Shown piece after piece: positions 8,795-17,045 of a stretch of 64,000 nt of DNA. This DNA comes from Christiangramia forsetii KT0803 (GTDB taxonomy: Bacteria > Bacteroidota > Bacteroidia > Flavobacteriales > Flavobacteriaceae). Each line of letters opens with the position of its first letter. Position 1 is the first letter of the stretch. The stretch is taken from the NCBI RefSeq assembly GCF_000060345.1, contig NC_008571.1, forward strand, positions 1,426,001 to 1,490,000, written 5' to 3'. Under the pieces are notes generated by a model. That model was not told the DNA's origin, searched no databases, and saw nothing but the letters and a program-made list of their open reading frames with translations. A program made the position numbers and the translations under genes.

Positions 8795-11779
8795 TTAAAA
8801 ATTTAACTGTAATCCTCCTGAGATTGTCCTAAGATTATTTATAGAAGCACCTCCAAACGGAGACTCCGGGTCTAAACCTTCATAAGAGGTTAGGGTAAAA
8901 AGATTCTGACCATTTAGAAAAAGTTGGAACTGTTCTAATTTCAGTTTACTAGCCAAATTTTTCAGATTATAAGAAGCTGAGATTGTTTTTAGACGTATAA
9001 ATGAAGCATCCTGATTAAAAACAGAACTATTAATAGCATTGCTATAAGCCAGGCTACCTTCGTTAGATTGAGTGGGCCTTTGGTAATTACTGTTATTCAA
9101 ATAAGATGTAAGAATATTTCTAGGTCTTCCTGCGTTTAAGAAGGATAGCCTTCCAGGTTGTTTTACAAATTCCAGTAAAAATTGTAGGTTTAAACCTTTA
9201 TAAGTAAAATCATTTCTAAGTCCTCCATAGAATGTTCTATTACGGTCTTCGAGAAGCGTTTTGTCTTCTATATTTAATCTTCCATCTTCATTTACGTCCT
9301 GAAATGTATATAAACCACTTTCAGGATCAAGCCCTGTATAATTATAATTAAAAGTGATATTTAAAGGGTAGCCCACTTTATAAACATTGGCGTAGGAAGA
9401 CTGATCTATATCAGGATAACGAATCAACTCATTTTTAGGAATACTAAGGTTGAAGGAAGTATTCCAACTAAAACTATCTGAATTGATGTTGTAGGAAGTC
9501 AACTCTATTTCAAAGCCTCTATTTTCAACTGTGGCCGGGAGATTTGCCTGAACAACTCCGAATCCTGTAGTGACAGGAAGGGGATAGCCAACAAGCTGAT
9601 TGGAAGAACGATTGCGATACCAACTCAATCCAAGATTTAAACGATCATCCAAAAAACCTAGTTCAAGTCCTGCTTCCAGCTTTTTATTTACTTCCCAGGA
9701 ATAATCCGGATTAGCCAGAGAGGTTGGGTATAAACCTCCGGGCCCACGGGTAGCTTCATAGGCATCTAAATATCCGTAATCTCCAATTTGATCATTCCCG
9801 GTAGTACCGTAGCTCCCTCTTAATTTTCCAAAAGATAAAAAGGGGAGGAAACCCTGTACAAAGCTTTCTTCAGAAAATATCCACGCTGTCCCTATAGCTC
9901 CAAAATTTGCGAAACGATTATTGGGACCAAAGCGACTTGAGCCATCTCTTCTACCGGTAAGATTGAGATAATACTTAGCATCCCAGTTTAAACCAAGTCT
10001 GGAAAATAAAGCAGCATAACGGTATTCGGTATTTGAAGTCTGTGCGTTAACGATACTCTCGGCAGCAGCGAGATTACCTATTAGAGCTTCTGAAGCATAA
10101 CCAATACCCTCCAGACTCTGTCTGGTGAAGTTTTCTGTCTGTAGTGTCCCACCAAGTATAAAATTGGTTTCAAGTTTTCCCAGATTTGTGGTGTAATTAA
10201 GTTGAGGCTCAATAATCCAGGAGTTTCTCTGTGTGGCAAGGTCGGCAGATCTGTTTATTGTATTTTCTGCAGGGTTATAGGATCTTGAAGGTAACTTTCG
10301 AGATTCGTCAGTGAGATAGTTGGTAAAACCCAAACTGGTTTTAAGATGAAGACCCTTTAAAACTTCATAGGAAAGATTAATATTGGCTATCAAACTTTTG
10401 GTTTGGATATCACTGAAATTGAAATATCCTTCTAAAGGATTGTCAATACCTGCATTACTCCAGTCTTCCCAATTCAATGAACCATCAGGATTAAATATAG
10501 TGGGCGCGTTTGGGGGTAGTAGATAAACAGATGGTCCCAGGCTTATGTTACCTGCAAGTTCATTTTTATCCAGACCATAGTTTATGGAAGCTCCTAATTT
10601 AAACTTTCTATTATCTGAATAATGATTCAAACTAAAATTACCGGTAATTTTGTGATAATTGTAATCAGTAGGATAAACAGTACCCTGCTTAAAATAGGAA
10701 CCGCCCATTCTAAAAGAAGTAAGGTCACTTCCGCCCGTAAAATAAAGATTGGCACTGGTGGTTTTTGCCTGCCCGCCGAATAGGAAGTCCTGCCAGTCAG
10801 TATTTCTCTCTTGATCCCATAAAATTAGGTCATAGGCATTATTTTCAGTAGGCTCTGCCTCATCGTTCTGGAATGCCTGTCTCCTTACTTCTAAATATTC
10901 AGCGGTATTTAAAAGATCAAGTCTGCGGGGAACAGTTGAAACTCCGGTATAAAACCTTGCCTCTAAGTTTGTACCCGTTTTTTTACCTGTTTTAGTAGTA
11001 ATAAGTACTACACCATTTGCACCCCTGGAACCATAAATTGCCGTAGCGTCAGCATCTTTTAATACTTCAATGCTTTTGATATTGTTAGGATTCAGATTAT
11101 TTAAAGGATCTATCCCGGCAGAACCTACCAATGAATTGCTTTCTGTTGGTACTGAACTAATAGGTACACCGTCTATAATATATAAAGGAAAATTTCCTTC
11201 ATCTCGCAAGCTATTCCTGCCTCTTATCCTTATACTTGAGGCAGTACCAGGATTTATACCCCCGGAAGTAATTTCGACTCCGGCCATCCTACCCTGTAAA
11301 GCCTGAAGAGGACTTACTACAGGTTGATTCTCTATTTCCTCAGCCGTAACCCTTGAGATATTACCTGTACGTTCTCGGCGTTTTACGGTATAGTACCCGG
11401 CATTGATAAGAACTTCATTCAAAGAGGCGATATCTTCTTTTAAAACAACATTTATGCTAGATTGATTACCCACGGCAATCTCACGAGATTTAAAACCTAT
11501 AAATGAAAATATAAGTGTATCCTCAGGGTTTGCCTTTATCGCATAAGTTCCTTCTGATGTGGTAACCTCACCAAAACGTTTATTTTTAATAAAAACGGTT
11601 ACTCCTTCTAATGGCTCGCCTTCAGGTCCAGACACCTTTCCAGTAATTTCCTGTTGATAAAAGTAAGTAGGAGAGGAGGGTGTTGCAGCCTTAGCCTCAC
11701 CCATCGCCAAAAGCACCAATAGGGCGATGGCTAGTAGAAACATGATAATAAGCATGCTCCTCTTGTAAAAATTTTTCAT
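8795..11779 (-). CDS. SusC/RagA-family TonB-linked outer-membrane transporter
   Basis: A 994-residue TonB-dependent channel. It has a signal segment to about residue 31, a carboxypeptidase-regulatory-like domain (about 43-125, with VSGPEGEPLEGVTVFIKN), then a plug with the SusC signature RIRGRNSLRDEGNFPLYIID and GVVLITTKTGKK, followed by a beta-barrel ending GGLQLNF. There is no extra N-terminal signalling domain, so it is not an obvious anti-sigma partner. It is the first gene of the operon with susD and the M16 peptidase. About 1.1 kb of untranslated or unassigned DNA lies upstream, including a hairpin at 11825-11859. Confidence 0.93.
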   Translation of the reverse strand: MKNFYKRSMLIIMFLLAIALLVLLAMGEAKAATPSSPTYFYQQEITGKVSGPEGEPLEGVTVFIKNKRFGEVTTSEGTYAIKANPEDTLIFSFIGFKSREIAVGNQSSINVVLKEDIASLNEVLINAGYYTVKRRERTGNISRVTAEEIENQPVVSPLQALQGRMAGVEITSGGINPGTASSIRIRGRNSLRDEGNFPLYIIDGVPISSVPTESNSLVGSAGIDPLNNLNPNNIKSIEVLKDADATAIYGSRGANGVVLITTKTGKKTGTNLEARFYTGVSTVPRRLDLLNTAEYLEVRRQAFQNDEAEPTENNAYDLILWDQERNTDWQDFLFGGQAKTTSANLYFTGGSDLTSFRMGGSYFKQGTVYPTDYNYHKITGNFSLNHYSDNRKFKLGASINYGLDKNELAGNISLGPSVYLLPPNAPTIFNPDGSLNWEDWSNAGIDNPLEGYFNFSDIQTKSLIANINLSYEVLKGLHLKTSLGFTNYLTDESRKLPSRSYNPAENTINRSADLATQRNSWIIEPQLNYTTNLGKLETNFILGGTLQTENFTRQSLEGIGYASEALIGNLAAAESIVNAQTSNTEYRYAALFSRLGLNWDAKYYLNLTGRRDGSSRFGPNNRFANFGAIGTAWIFSEESFVQGFLPFLSFGKLRGSYGTTGNDQIGDYGYLDAYEATRGPGGLYPTSLANPDYSWEVNKKLEAGLELGFLDDRLNLGLSWYRNRSSNQLVGYPLPVTTGFGVVQANLPATVENRGFEIELTSYNINSDSFSWNTSFNLSIPKNELIRYPDIDQSSYANVYKVGYPLNITFNYNYTGLDPESGLYTFQDVNEDGRLNIEDKTLLEDRNRTFYGGLRNDFTYKGLNLQFLLEFVKQPGRLSFLNAGRPRNILTSYLNNSNYQRPTQSNEGSLAYSNAINSSVFNQDASFIRLKTISASYNLKNLASKLKLEQFQLFLNGQNLFTLTSYEGLDPESPFGGASINNLRTISGGLQLNF

Positions 11780-12885
11780 AATTTTACATTAGTTAAATGA
11801 AACATTTGTTTTATTAAAGCTTAGGCCTTCCCCTCCAGACGCCAATCTTAAGGGAAGGCTTCCTTGCTTTTACCCGTCAAAACGAGTGTTCACTTTTCTT
11901 TTTTCCATATGCAATTTTTTAATTGGCTAAACAAACTATTAAATTGGAGCAAAAAAGGCATCCTTTCCCTAAATATGAAGTTCCCAGCCCCCTTCTCCCT
12001 AAGGTATGAGGAGGCTCCCAGCCCAACTTGCCGTTTAGTAATAGGGATACCGCGGCAACCCACGGGATTGTTTAAGAGATTTTTCCTGCTCCCGCAAGCT
12101 AGGAATTAGTGAATACAGCTGCGATATTGCAACCGTTGACCGCTTTGGCCTGAAATAAATTATAGTGTGGGTTAGTTTATTAAGTATCAAAAACCGGCCC
12201 TGCTAATCTAAGAACGCAAATTTTGATTTGCACGAATAAGGAAAACCTATTACATTTATAGCATTGCGAATAACCGTATAATGTAGTGTCTTAACCCTTC
12301 TAGCAATGCCTGTTTATTTTGCACAGGTAGCGGACCGGTATAACCAGGCAAAGGGCATGGCTTTTTGCTGCCGGTTAAGCCCTCATTATTCTGGGGCGCA
12401 TTTGATGTTTTTTGATATAGGTTGTAAAGATCGGGGTTGGAACTTAAGACTATGGTACGAGGCAAAACCTTTTGCCGGTATACTACCGTAGAAGTGCTCT
12501 AATTGGTCTGTTCTTATCGTTTTCATAGTTTTCGAAATTATGTAAACGATGTGTACTCAAGAAGCTTAAAAAGGACGTTTATTGGTAGAAAAACCAATAA
12601 AGCGAGCCTCAATGCTTTGAACGTGGTACCGTCAAGAACCTCCAAGCTGAAACTTGGTTCCCCAAAGACTTACATGAGACACGCCATATTGGTTTATATC
12701 ACGAAGATACAAAATCCAATAGATAGCGAGCTCACGGTCTACTCATAGGGAAAATTGACGGTTTTCGTTTATGAGTGACATCGTATTAAGAGAGAGTTGA
12801 AAACTCTTTCTGTTAATTGTCGCTTATATAACTGAAACAAAGATAATAACAAAAATTAAACGCTCCAAATAATCGGAGCATATTT
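11780..12885. other. Unassigned 1.1-kb intergenic stretch with several hairpins
   Basis: No convincing protein is seen here; the short open frames on both strands have no recognisable homology or start signals. The stretch holds several dyads: GCCTTCCC (11825-11832) with GGGAAGGC (11852-11859) in the susC leader; GCATTGC (12261-12267) with GCAATGC (12303-12309); TTTATTGGT (12578-12586) with ACCAATAAA (12593-12601); and GAACC-t-CCAAG (12636-12646) facing CTTGGTTC (12653-12660). This clustering between about 12.25 and 12.75 kb could be a structured RNA or the decayed end of a mobile element. I cannot decide which. Confidence 0.35.
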
Positions 12886-13239
12886 ATGCAAAATTTTTCA
12901 GTTAAAATATCCAGACTTGACTACGAGATAATAAATCGGGTTCGAAAATTACGTGAGAAAAAGGGTATTTCTCAACGTGAGTTAAGTGAACTTATGAATT
13001 TAAGTAAAAGCTTTGTGGGAAAAGTTGAGGCTTTAGGACAACCCGACAAATACAGTATAAGACATTTAGCTTTAATTGCAAAAGCCTTAAAACTGAAATC
13101 TTTATACCAACTTTTGCCAAAGTTCATTCCAAAAGAAGATATTATTGAGATAAAATATCAAAAAATCCCAAAGAAAAATAAGGATGGGAATGAAAGTAAG
13201 CAATTAGAAGAAAGAATAATAAAAATACACTCTATCTGA
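12886..13239 (+). CDS. XRE-family helix-turn-helix regulator
   Basis: A 117-residue DNA-binding protein with a Cro/C1-type helix-turn-helix at about residues 15-70 (VRKLREKKGISQRELSELMN and LSKSFVGKVE), followed by a short lysine-rich tail. Such proteins are typical of accessory islands, phage-like elements and restriction or toxin loci. No obvious partner lies next to it; the neighbour downstream is the convergent two-helix membrane protein. Role unknown. Confidence 0.85.
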   Translation: MQNFSVKISRLDYEIINRVRKLREKKGISQRELSELMNLSKSFVGKVEALGQPDKYSIRHLALIAKALKLKSLYQLLPKFIPKEDIIEIKYQKIPKKNKDGNESKQLEERIIKIHSI

Positions 13240-13665
13240 TAATCCATTCTTTTTCAAGACCTAGGGAAATAGGTGTTTCTTTTGCCTTTGTATTCTGATT
13301 CAATTGGAAAATCTGATTTAGCTCAATTTTCCAAGCTCTTCAGGTTATACTATTATATTTTCTGTTCCTTTAACGTTTTTCTGTAACTTCCTTTGATTTT
13401 AATATTTTTTAAAACTGCGTTTATCCGGAATATTTACCTTTAAAAGGTAAATCACTAAGAATATAACGGGTTACATACAATGCCTCAAAAAAAAAGACTA
13501 TAGAATCCAATCTATAGTCAAGTTAATATATCATTTTAAATCTTCCTAAATACTATCCTACGTTAATAGGTGAATTGATATTCCTTTTCATAATTTTAAT
13601 ATTTAATAGTTGATATATAGGTTGCAAATAACGTGCTATTTATATTTAAATATAATAAAATTCAA
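13240..13665. other. Intergenic stretch between convergent genes
   Basis: AT-rich DNA between the XRE regulator and the convergent membrane protein gene. The only structure I see is the minus-strand terminator at 13487-13519. No coding potential is recognised. Confidence 0.6.
13487..13519 (-). terminator. Terminator of the two-helix membrane protein gene
   Basis: GACTATAGA (13496-13504) pairs with TCTATAGTC (13511-13519). On the minus strand the 9-bp stem is followed by a run of nine T (13487-13495), about 150 bases after the stop codon of the gene at 13666. Confidence 0.75.
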
Positions 13666-14637
13666 TTATAATTTTCTAAATAAAATCATAAACCCTTGAT
13701 TTTTAAAAATTAAGCCGTTATAGTTCGCCTTCAATACATTATGCGAGTTTGTGGATTTTAAATTATGAGTCCATTTACCTAATACACCAAAATCGACCCA
13801 ATCAATATGCAAATTTTTAGGATAGGTAATTCGTACATTAAACATTTTATATAACCAAGATGCAGAGTGAGAACTAAATGGATTGCTATCTAGATTATAA
13901 ATTGTGGTGTCTTTTCTAGTAATTTTAATTTCATCATTTGACGTTGGAATATGATATTTAAAATCAATCGATAAAGCTTTCTCAGTTCTAGTTGTCTTCA
14001 AAAATCCCTTTTCTTTAACGTCTTCTAGAACTTCATCATTAATTTTAATTTCTTCCAAATTATATTGGGTTCTACCATTATCATTTGGAGGAAGAGGAAT
14101 AATTGAACTGAAATAATATTTAAATCCATCAGGATCATCAACAACAATATCGGTGTCTAATTCAATTTCTGCTTTTATATAATCTGGATACTCATCGATA
14201 AATTCATACGTAGCATCCATATCAAATCTTTTATAGAAATACTCTTGATCAAAAGGCAAATAATACTTTTTTATAGTATTAAAAACTTTCTTGTTGATAG
14301 TATGAAATTTTTGTTTACATAATGCCTCCGAAACTCTAATCCAAATATCATCTAAATCATTTCTATTCTCTAAATGTTCAGATGAATAAATAACACTCCT
14401 TAGTTCATCCTTAAATATGTTAGTAAATTGATGAGATTTAGCAATTGCCATAAAGACACCACTAGAAAGAATTGTAGTTCCGGCAACTTTAAAAAATTCT
14501 CTCCATCCACCATTTTCACCAGTTTCGAATATAAGATTGGTAAAGGCAAACATTAAGAAAAAACCACCTACAATTAAGGCAACATACAATATATTATTAT
14601 AGATTCCTTCAAATAATTTTTGTAAAAATTTTTTCAA
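13666..14637 (-). CDS. Two-transmembrane-helix protein with large soluble domain, unknown function
   Basis: A 323-residue protein that I do not recognise. Two hydrophobic helices lie near the N-terminus (about 16-36 and 48-66). They are followed by a helical segment (FKDELRSVIYSSEHLENRND) and then a beta-rich soluble domain of about 200 residues with many alternating polar/hydrophobic strands. Membrane anchor plus soluble sensor or effector is the arrangement of several anti-phage effectors, but no catalytic or nucleotide-binding motif is visible, so function stays open. It is very AT-rich and flanked by an XRE gene and an insertion sequence, consistent with acquired DNA. Confidence 0.6.
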   Translation of the reverse strand: MKKFLQKLFEGIYNNILYVALIVGGFFLMFAFTNLIFETGENGGWREFFKVAGTTILSSGVFMAIAKSHQFTNIFKDELRSVIYSSEHLENRNDLDDIWIRVSEALCKQKFHTINKKVFNTIKKYYLPFDQEYFYKRFDMDATYEFIDEYPDYIKAEIELDTDIVVDDPDGFKYYFSSIIPLPPNDNGRTQYNLEEIKINDEVLEDVKEKGFLKTTRTEKALSIDFKYHIPTSNDEIKITRKDTTIYNLDSNPFSSHSASWLYKMFNVRITYPKNLHIDWVDFGVLGKWTHNLKSTNSHNVLKANYNGLIFKNQGFMILFRKL

Positions 14638-14872
14638 ATTATTTATTTTACTTGTTAACGTTAGTTGAAAGTGGCAAATATAGAGTAATGTTAATGAAAA
14701 CTAAAAATATAATTTAGATATTCGGCACTATATGTAACAGCGGTTCATAACAAATTACGGGTATTGCAGAAAAAGTGTAAATTTAGAAATCAAAAAAGAT
14801 AAGAATTAATCCGACAAATCCACGTTCCTACTCCCGCAACTTGTCATAACCGCAAACCGTTGTAGATAATTT
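14638..14872. other. Intergenic DNA left of the insertion sequence
   Basis: Upstream region of the two-helix membrane protein. It contains ACAGCGGTT near 14734 and AACCGTTGTAG near 14855, a pair of opposite-facing short repeats of the kind often seen at gene boundaries in flavobacterial accessory DNA. It does not contain the missing 5' part of the gene remnant found right of the IS. Confidence 0.4.
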
Positions 14873-14912
14873 TGACTCGTCCTGAATAAAGGCTACATAA
14901 TTCTAAACAGTT

Positions 14913-15284
14913 ATGTATAAAAATGACAGAGTAACAAGACGGTACAGCGAACCATTCAAATTAAAAATTTTATCAGAACTTAGTACTGGAAAATATTCTA
15001 AGTATGAATTAGGTAAACTCTACGGGATTGCCTGTTCCACCATTAATGAATGGATCAGGAAGTATGAGCGTAAAGACCTTATGAACACAAGGGTTATGAT
15101 AGAAACAAAAGATGAAATAACACGGATCAAAGCACTCCAAAAAGAAATTGAGCAGCTTAAAAAATTGCTCCTTAAAAAGGATATGGATCAACTGGTCGAT
15201 GATGCATACTTGGAAGTAGCTGCCCAAAAACTAGGCTATAAAAGTGTCTTGGAACTTAAAAAAAAACTAAATATCAAGCCTTAA
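14913..15284 (+). CDS. IS3-family transposase OrfA
   Basis: A 123-residue protein with an N-terminal helix-turn-helix (KYSKYELGKLYGIACSTINE) that binds the element ends, then a leucine-zipper-like helix (LQKEIEQLKKLLLKKD) used for multimerisation. It ends just past a run of nine A (15258-15266). At that run a -1 ribosomal frameshift would join it to OrfB, the usual way this family makes the full transposase. Confidence 0.9.
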   Translation: MYKNDRVTRRYSEPFKLKILSELSTGKYSKYELGKLYGIACSTINEWIRKYERKDLMNTRVMIETKDEITRIKALQKEIEQLKKLLLKKDMDQLVDDAYLEVAAQKLGYKSVLELKKKLNIKP

Positions 15285-16135
15285 TCATAGCAAAGAAAAA
15301 AGCTAAGGGATTTGCTTCGTTAACCAAGATCTGTGATTGTTTTGATCTAAAGCGAGATGCTTACTATAAGTACAAAGACAGAGCTGATAAACGAAAAGAG
15401 ATCGAACAACGTATAGTTGCTATCGTTAGGAAAAGACGCAAATCCCTTCCGCGAGAAGGTGTACGCAAACTTATGAAATCCTTAAGCCAGGACTTTGAAA
15501 ATCAGCAAGTAAAAGTGGGTCGAGATACATTGTTTAATGTACTTAGAGAACATAAAATGTTGACATTGAGAAAGAAGTACAGTGCAAGGACAACCAATTC
15601 GTATCACAGGTTTTATAAGTACAATAACATTATAAAAGATTTAAAAGTGACTAGGCCTAATCAAGTATGGGTATCGGATATAACGTATATCAGAACTGTA
15701 AAAGGGTTTTGTTATCTAGCACTCATTACAGATATGCATTCAAGAAAAATTGTAGGTTATGACCTTAGTGATAGCTTGGAACTTAAAGGATGTGTGAGAG
15801 CCCTTAACAAGGCGATTTATCAAGCCAAAAACATCAAGGGGCTCATACACCATTCAGACAGAGGAATACAGTATTGCAGCAATGTGTATACGCAAATCCT
15901 TAAAAGAAAAAAGATAGGCATTAGTATGACTGAAGAAAACCATTGCTACGAAAACGCTATGGCTGAACGTGTAAACGGGATCCTAAAAGATGAATTCTAT
16001 CTCGATCAGGTCTTCACAAACAAGGAACATGCGAAAAGAGCAGCAAAAAATGCCATTAAATTATATAATGAAATAAGATTACATTTATCTTTAGACTATC
16101 AAACACCTAATATGGTATATAAATTAACAGCGTAA
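15260..16135 (+). CDS. IS3-family transposase OrfB (DDE catalytic part)
   Basis: The open frame runs from the A-run at 15258 in the -1 frame relative to OrfA, giving about 290 residues. An internal ATG at 15473 would yield only the last 220. It carries the rve integrase core with its acidic triad: D in WVSDITYIRT, D in HHSDRGIQYCS and E in YENAMAERVNGILK. It is most likely produced as an OrfA-OrfB fusion by slippage on the A-run, because no good independent start exists at the beginning of the frame. Confidence 0.88.
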   Translation, partial: KKTKYQALIIAKKKAKGFASLTKICDCFDLKRDAYYKYKDRADKRKEIEQRIVAIVRKRRKSLPREGVRKLMKSLSQDFENQQVKVGRDTLFNVLREHKMLTLRKKYSARTTNSYHRFYKYNNIIKDLKVTRPNQVWVSDITYIRTVKGFCYLALITDMHSRKIVGYDLSDSLELKGCVRALNKAIYQAKNIKGLIHHSDRGIQYCSNVYTQILKRKKIGISMTEENHCYENAMAERVNGILKDEFYLDQVFTNKEHAKRAAKNAIKLYNEIRLHLSLDYQTPNMVYKLTA

Positions 16136-16174
16136 AATCAATTTTAACCTGTAGCCATATTTCAGGACAAGACA

Positions 16175-16366
16175 CAACCGTTACATTTTGAAATAAGTGA
16201 GCTTTACTATGATGAAAGTGATTCTTTCAAGGTGAAATATCGTTATAAACCTGTATCAACATTTTCAGGATCTGATTACGTAGAATTAATTTCTTCATAT
16301 GGCTCGGATGGAGCACGTCCAAATGATTATAAAATTTTAACCAAGCTGACGATAGAAGTAGATTAA
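16175..16366 (+). pseudogene. 3' remnant of a gene cut by the insertion sequence
   Basis: Directly after the IS right end, an open frame of about 62 codons runs from 16178 to a TAA at 16364 with no start codon. It translates as a plausible C-terminal fragment beginning PLHFEISELYYDESDSFKV and ending with KLTIEVD, with a beta-strand pattern. The 5' part is absent on the other side of the IS. The original gene is not recognised. This is a direct observation from translating the flank; function cannot be given. Confidence 0.65.
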
Positions 16367-16635
16367 TCTTAAAAACAGCTCACAACAAAGATTCATCGTA
16401 AATAGACGGCAGCGTTAGAAATAAATTAATTAAATTGACCTGAGTTCAATAACTTAACGCAACAAATCATAACTTTAGATTTGCTGTATGGAACTAAAAA
16501 AACATCAGCGATTCATAAAACAGTATATTTTTAAATATTTCCGTATGGATTTTTAAAACTCTGATTTTTTATTTTATCAGATGTCTTTCGGCGACGTCTA
16601 AGATTCGTAAAGTATTCCAATCCTACAATGATTAT

Positions 16636-16983
16636 TTATGATGAACTTTTCGCAACATCTTCTACACGCTTTGCGGTATCAGCTTTATTTAGACTTAACC
16701 TTACAATACTATCTATTAAGGCCGTAAGATCGTGAGACACATTGGCTTCTAAAGCGAGTAAATCACCTTTATTTACAGTATAAACTTCCCCGTTAACACC
16801 AAAATCAATGCTGCCTTCAAATATTTCCACCACTATGGGAAACGGCGTATGGTGCTTTTTCATGACCTGACCTTTTTTAAAGACAATCCTTATTTCTTTA
16901 CCGGTGTGGGTATCCAGTAATACGTTGATAACAGGATGTTTTTCATTATATTCAAGATTGTTTGTTAAAGATGCTGTTTTCAT
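16636..16983 (-). CDS. Small cupin-domain protein
   Basis: A 115-residue single-domain cupin. The first cupin motif lies around KKGQVMKKHHTPFPIVVEIF (histidine pair plus glutamate as possible metal ligands) and the second around NKGDLLALEANVSHDLTA. Substrate and metal are unknown. It is the last gene of a same-strand series with aconitase, a DUF488 protein, another cupin and tryptophan dioxygenase, from which it is separated by 62 bases. Confidence 0.75.
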   Translation of the reverse strand: MKTASLTNNLEYNEKHPVINVLLDTHTGKEIRIVFKKGQVMKKHHTPFPIVVEIFEGSIDFGVNGEVYTVNKGDLLALEANVSHDLTALIDSIVRLSLNKADTAKRVEDVAKSSS

Positions 16984-17045
16984 AAATCTGGTTTTTCTTA
17001 TTTAAATTATTTCTGTGAATTCTTCCCTGCTTTTAGAAAACAGGT

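Larger units (their letters stand above)
14873..16174 (+). mobile_element. Complete IS3-family insertion sequence (about 1.3 kb)
   Basis: Imperfect terminal inverted repeats bound the element. The left end at 14873 begins TGACTCGTCCTGAATAAAGG. The right end, read inward from 16174, begins TGTCTTGTCCTGAAATATGG; both continue with CTACA. Inside are two overlapping frames typical of IS3: orfA with helix-turn-helix and orfB with the DDE integrase core. Both frames look intact, so the element may be active. The flanking bases (TTT on the left, CAA on the right) do not form an obvious target duplication, which suggests rearrangement after insertion. Confidence 0.9.

Noticed and set aside
12256-12748. 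Short open frames on both strands (61-81 residues)
   Set aside because: No recognisable motif, no start-site support, and they overlap hairpin structures; treated as non-coding.
11780-12885. Group II intron or retron in the gap upstream of susC
   Set aside because: No reverse transcriptase frame and no convincing domain V stem was found.
16367-16470. attC-like recombination site (CAAC ... GCGTTAGA and TTAACGC nearby)
   Set aside because: Arms are short, consensus is incomplete and no integron integrase is present in the window.
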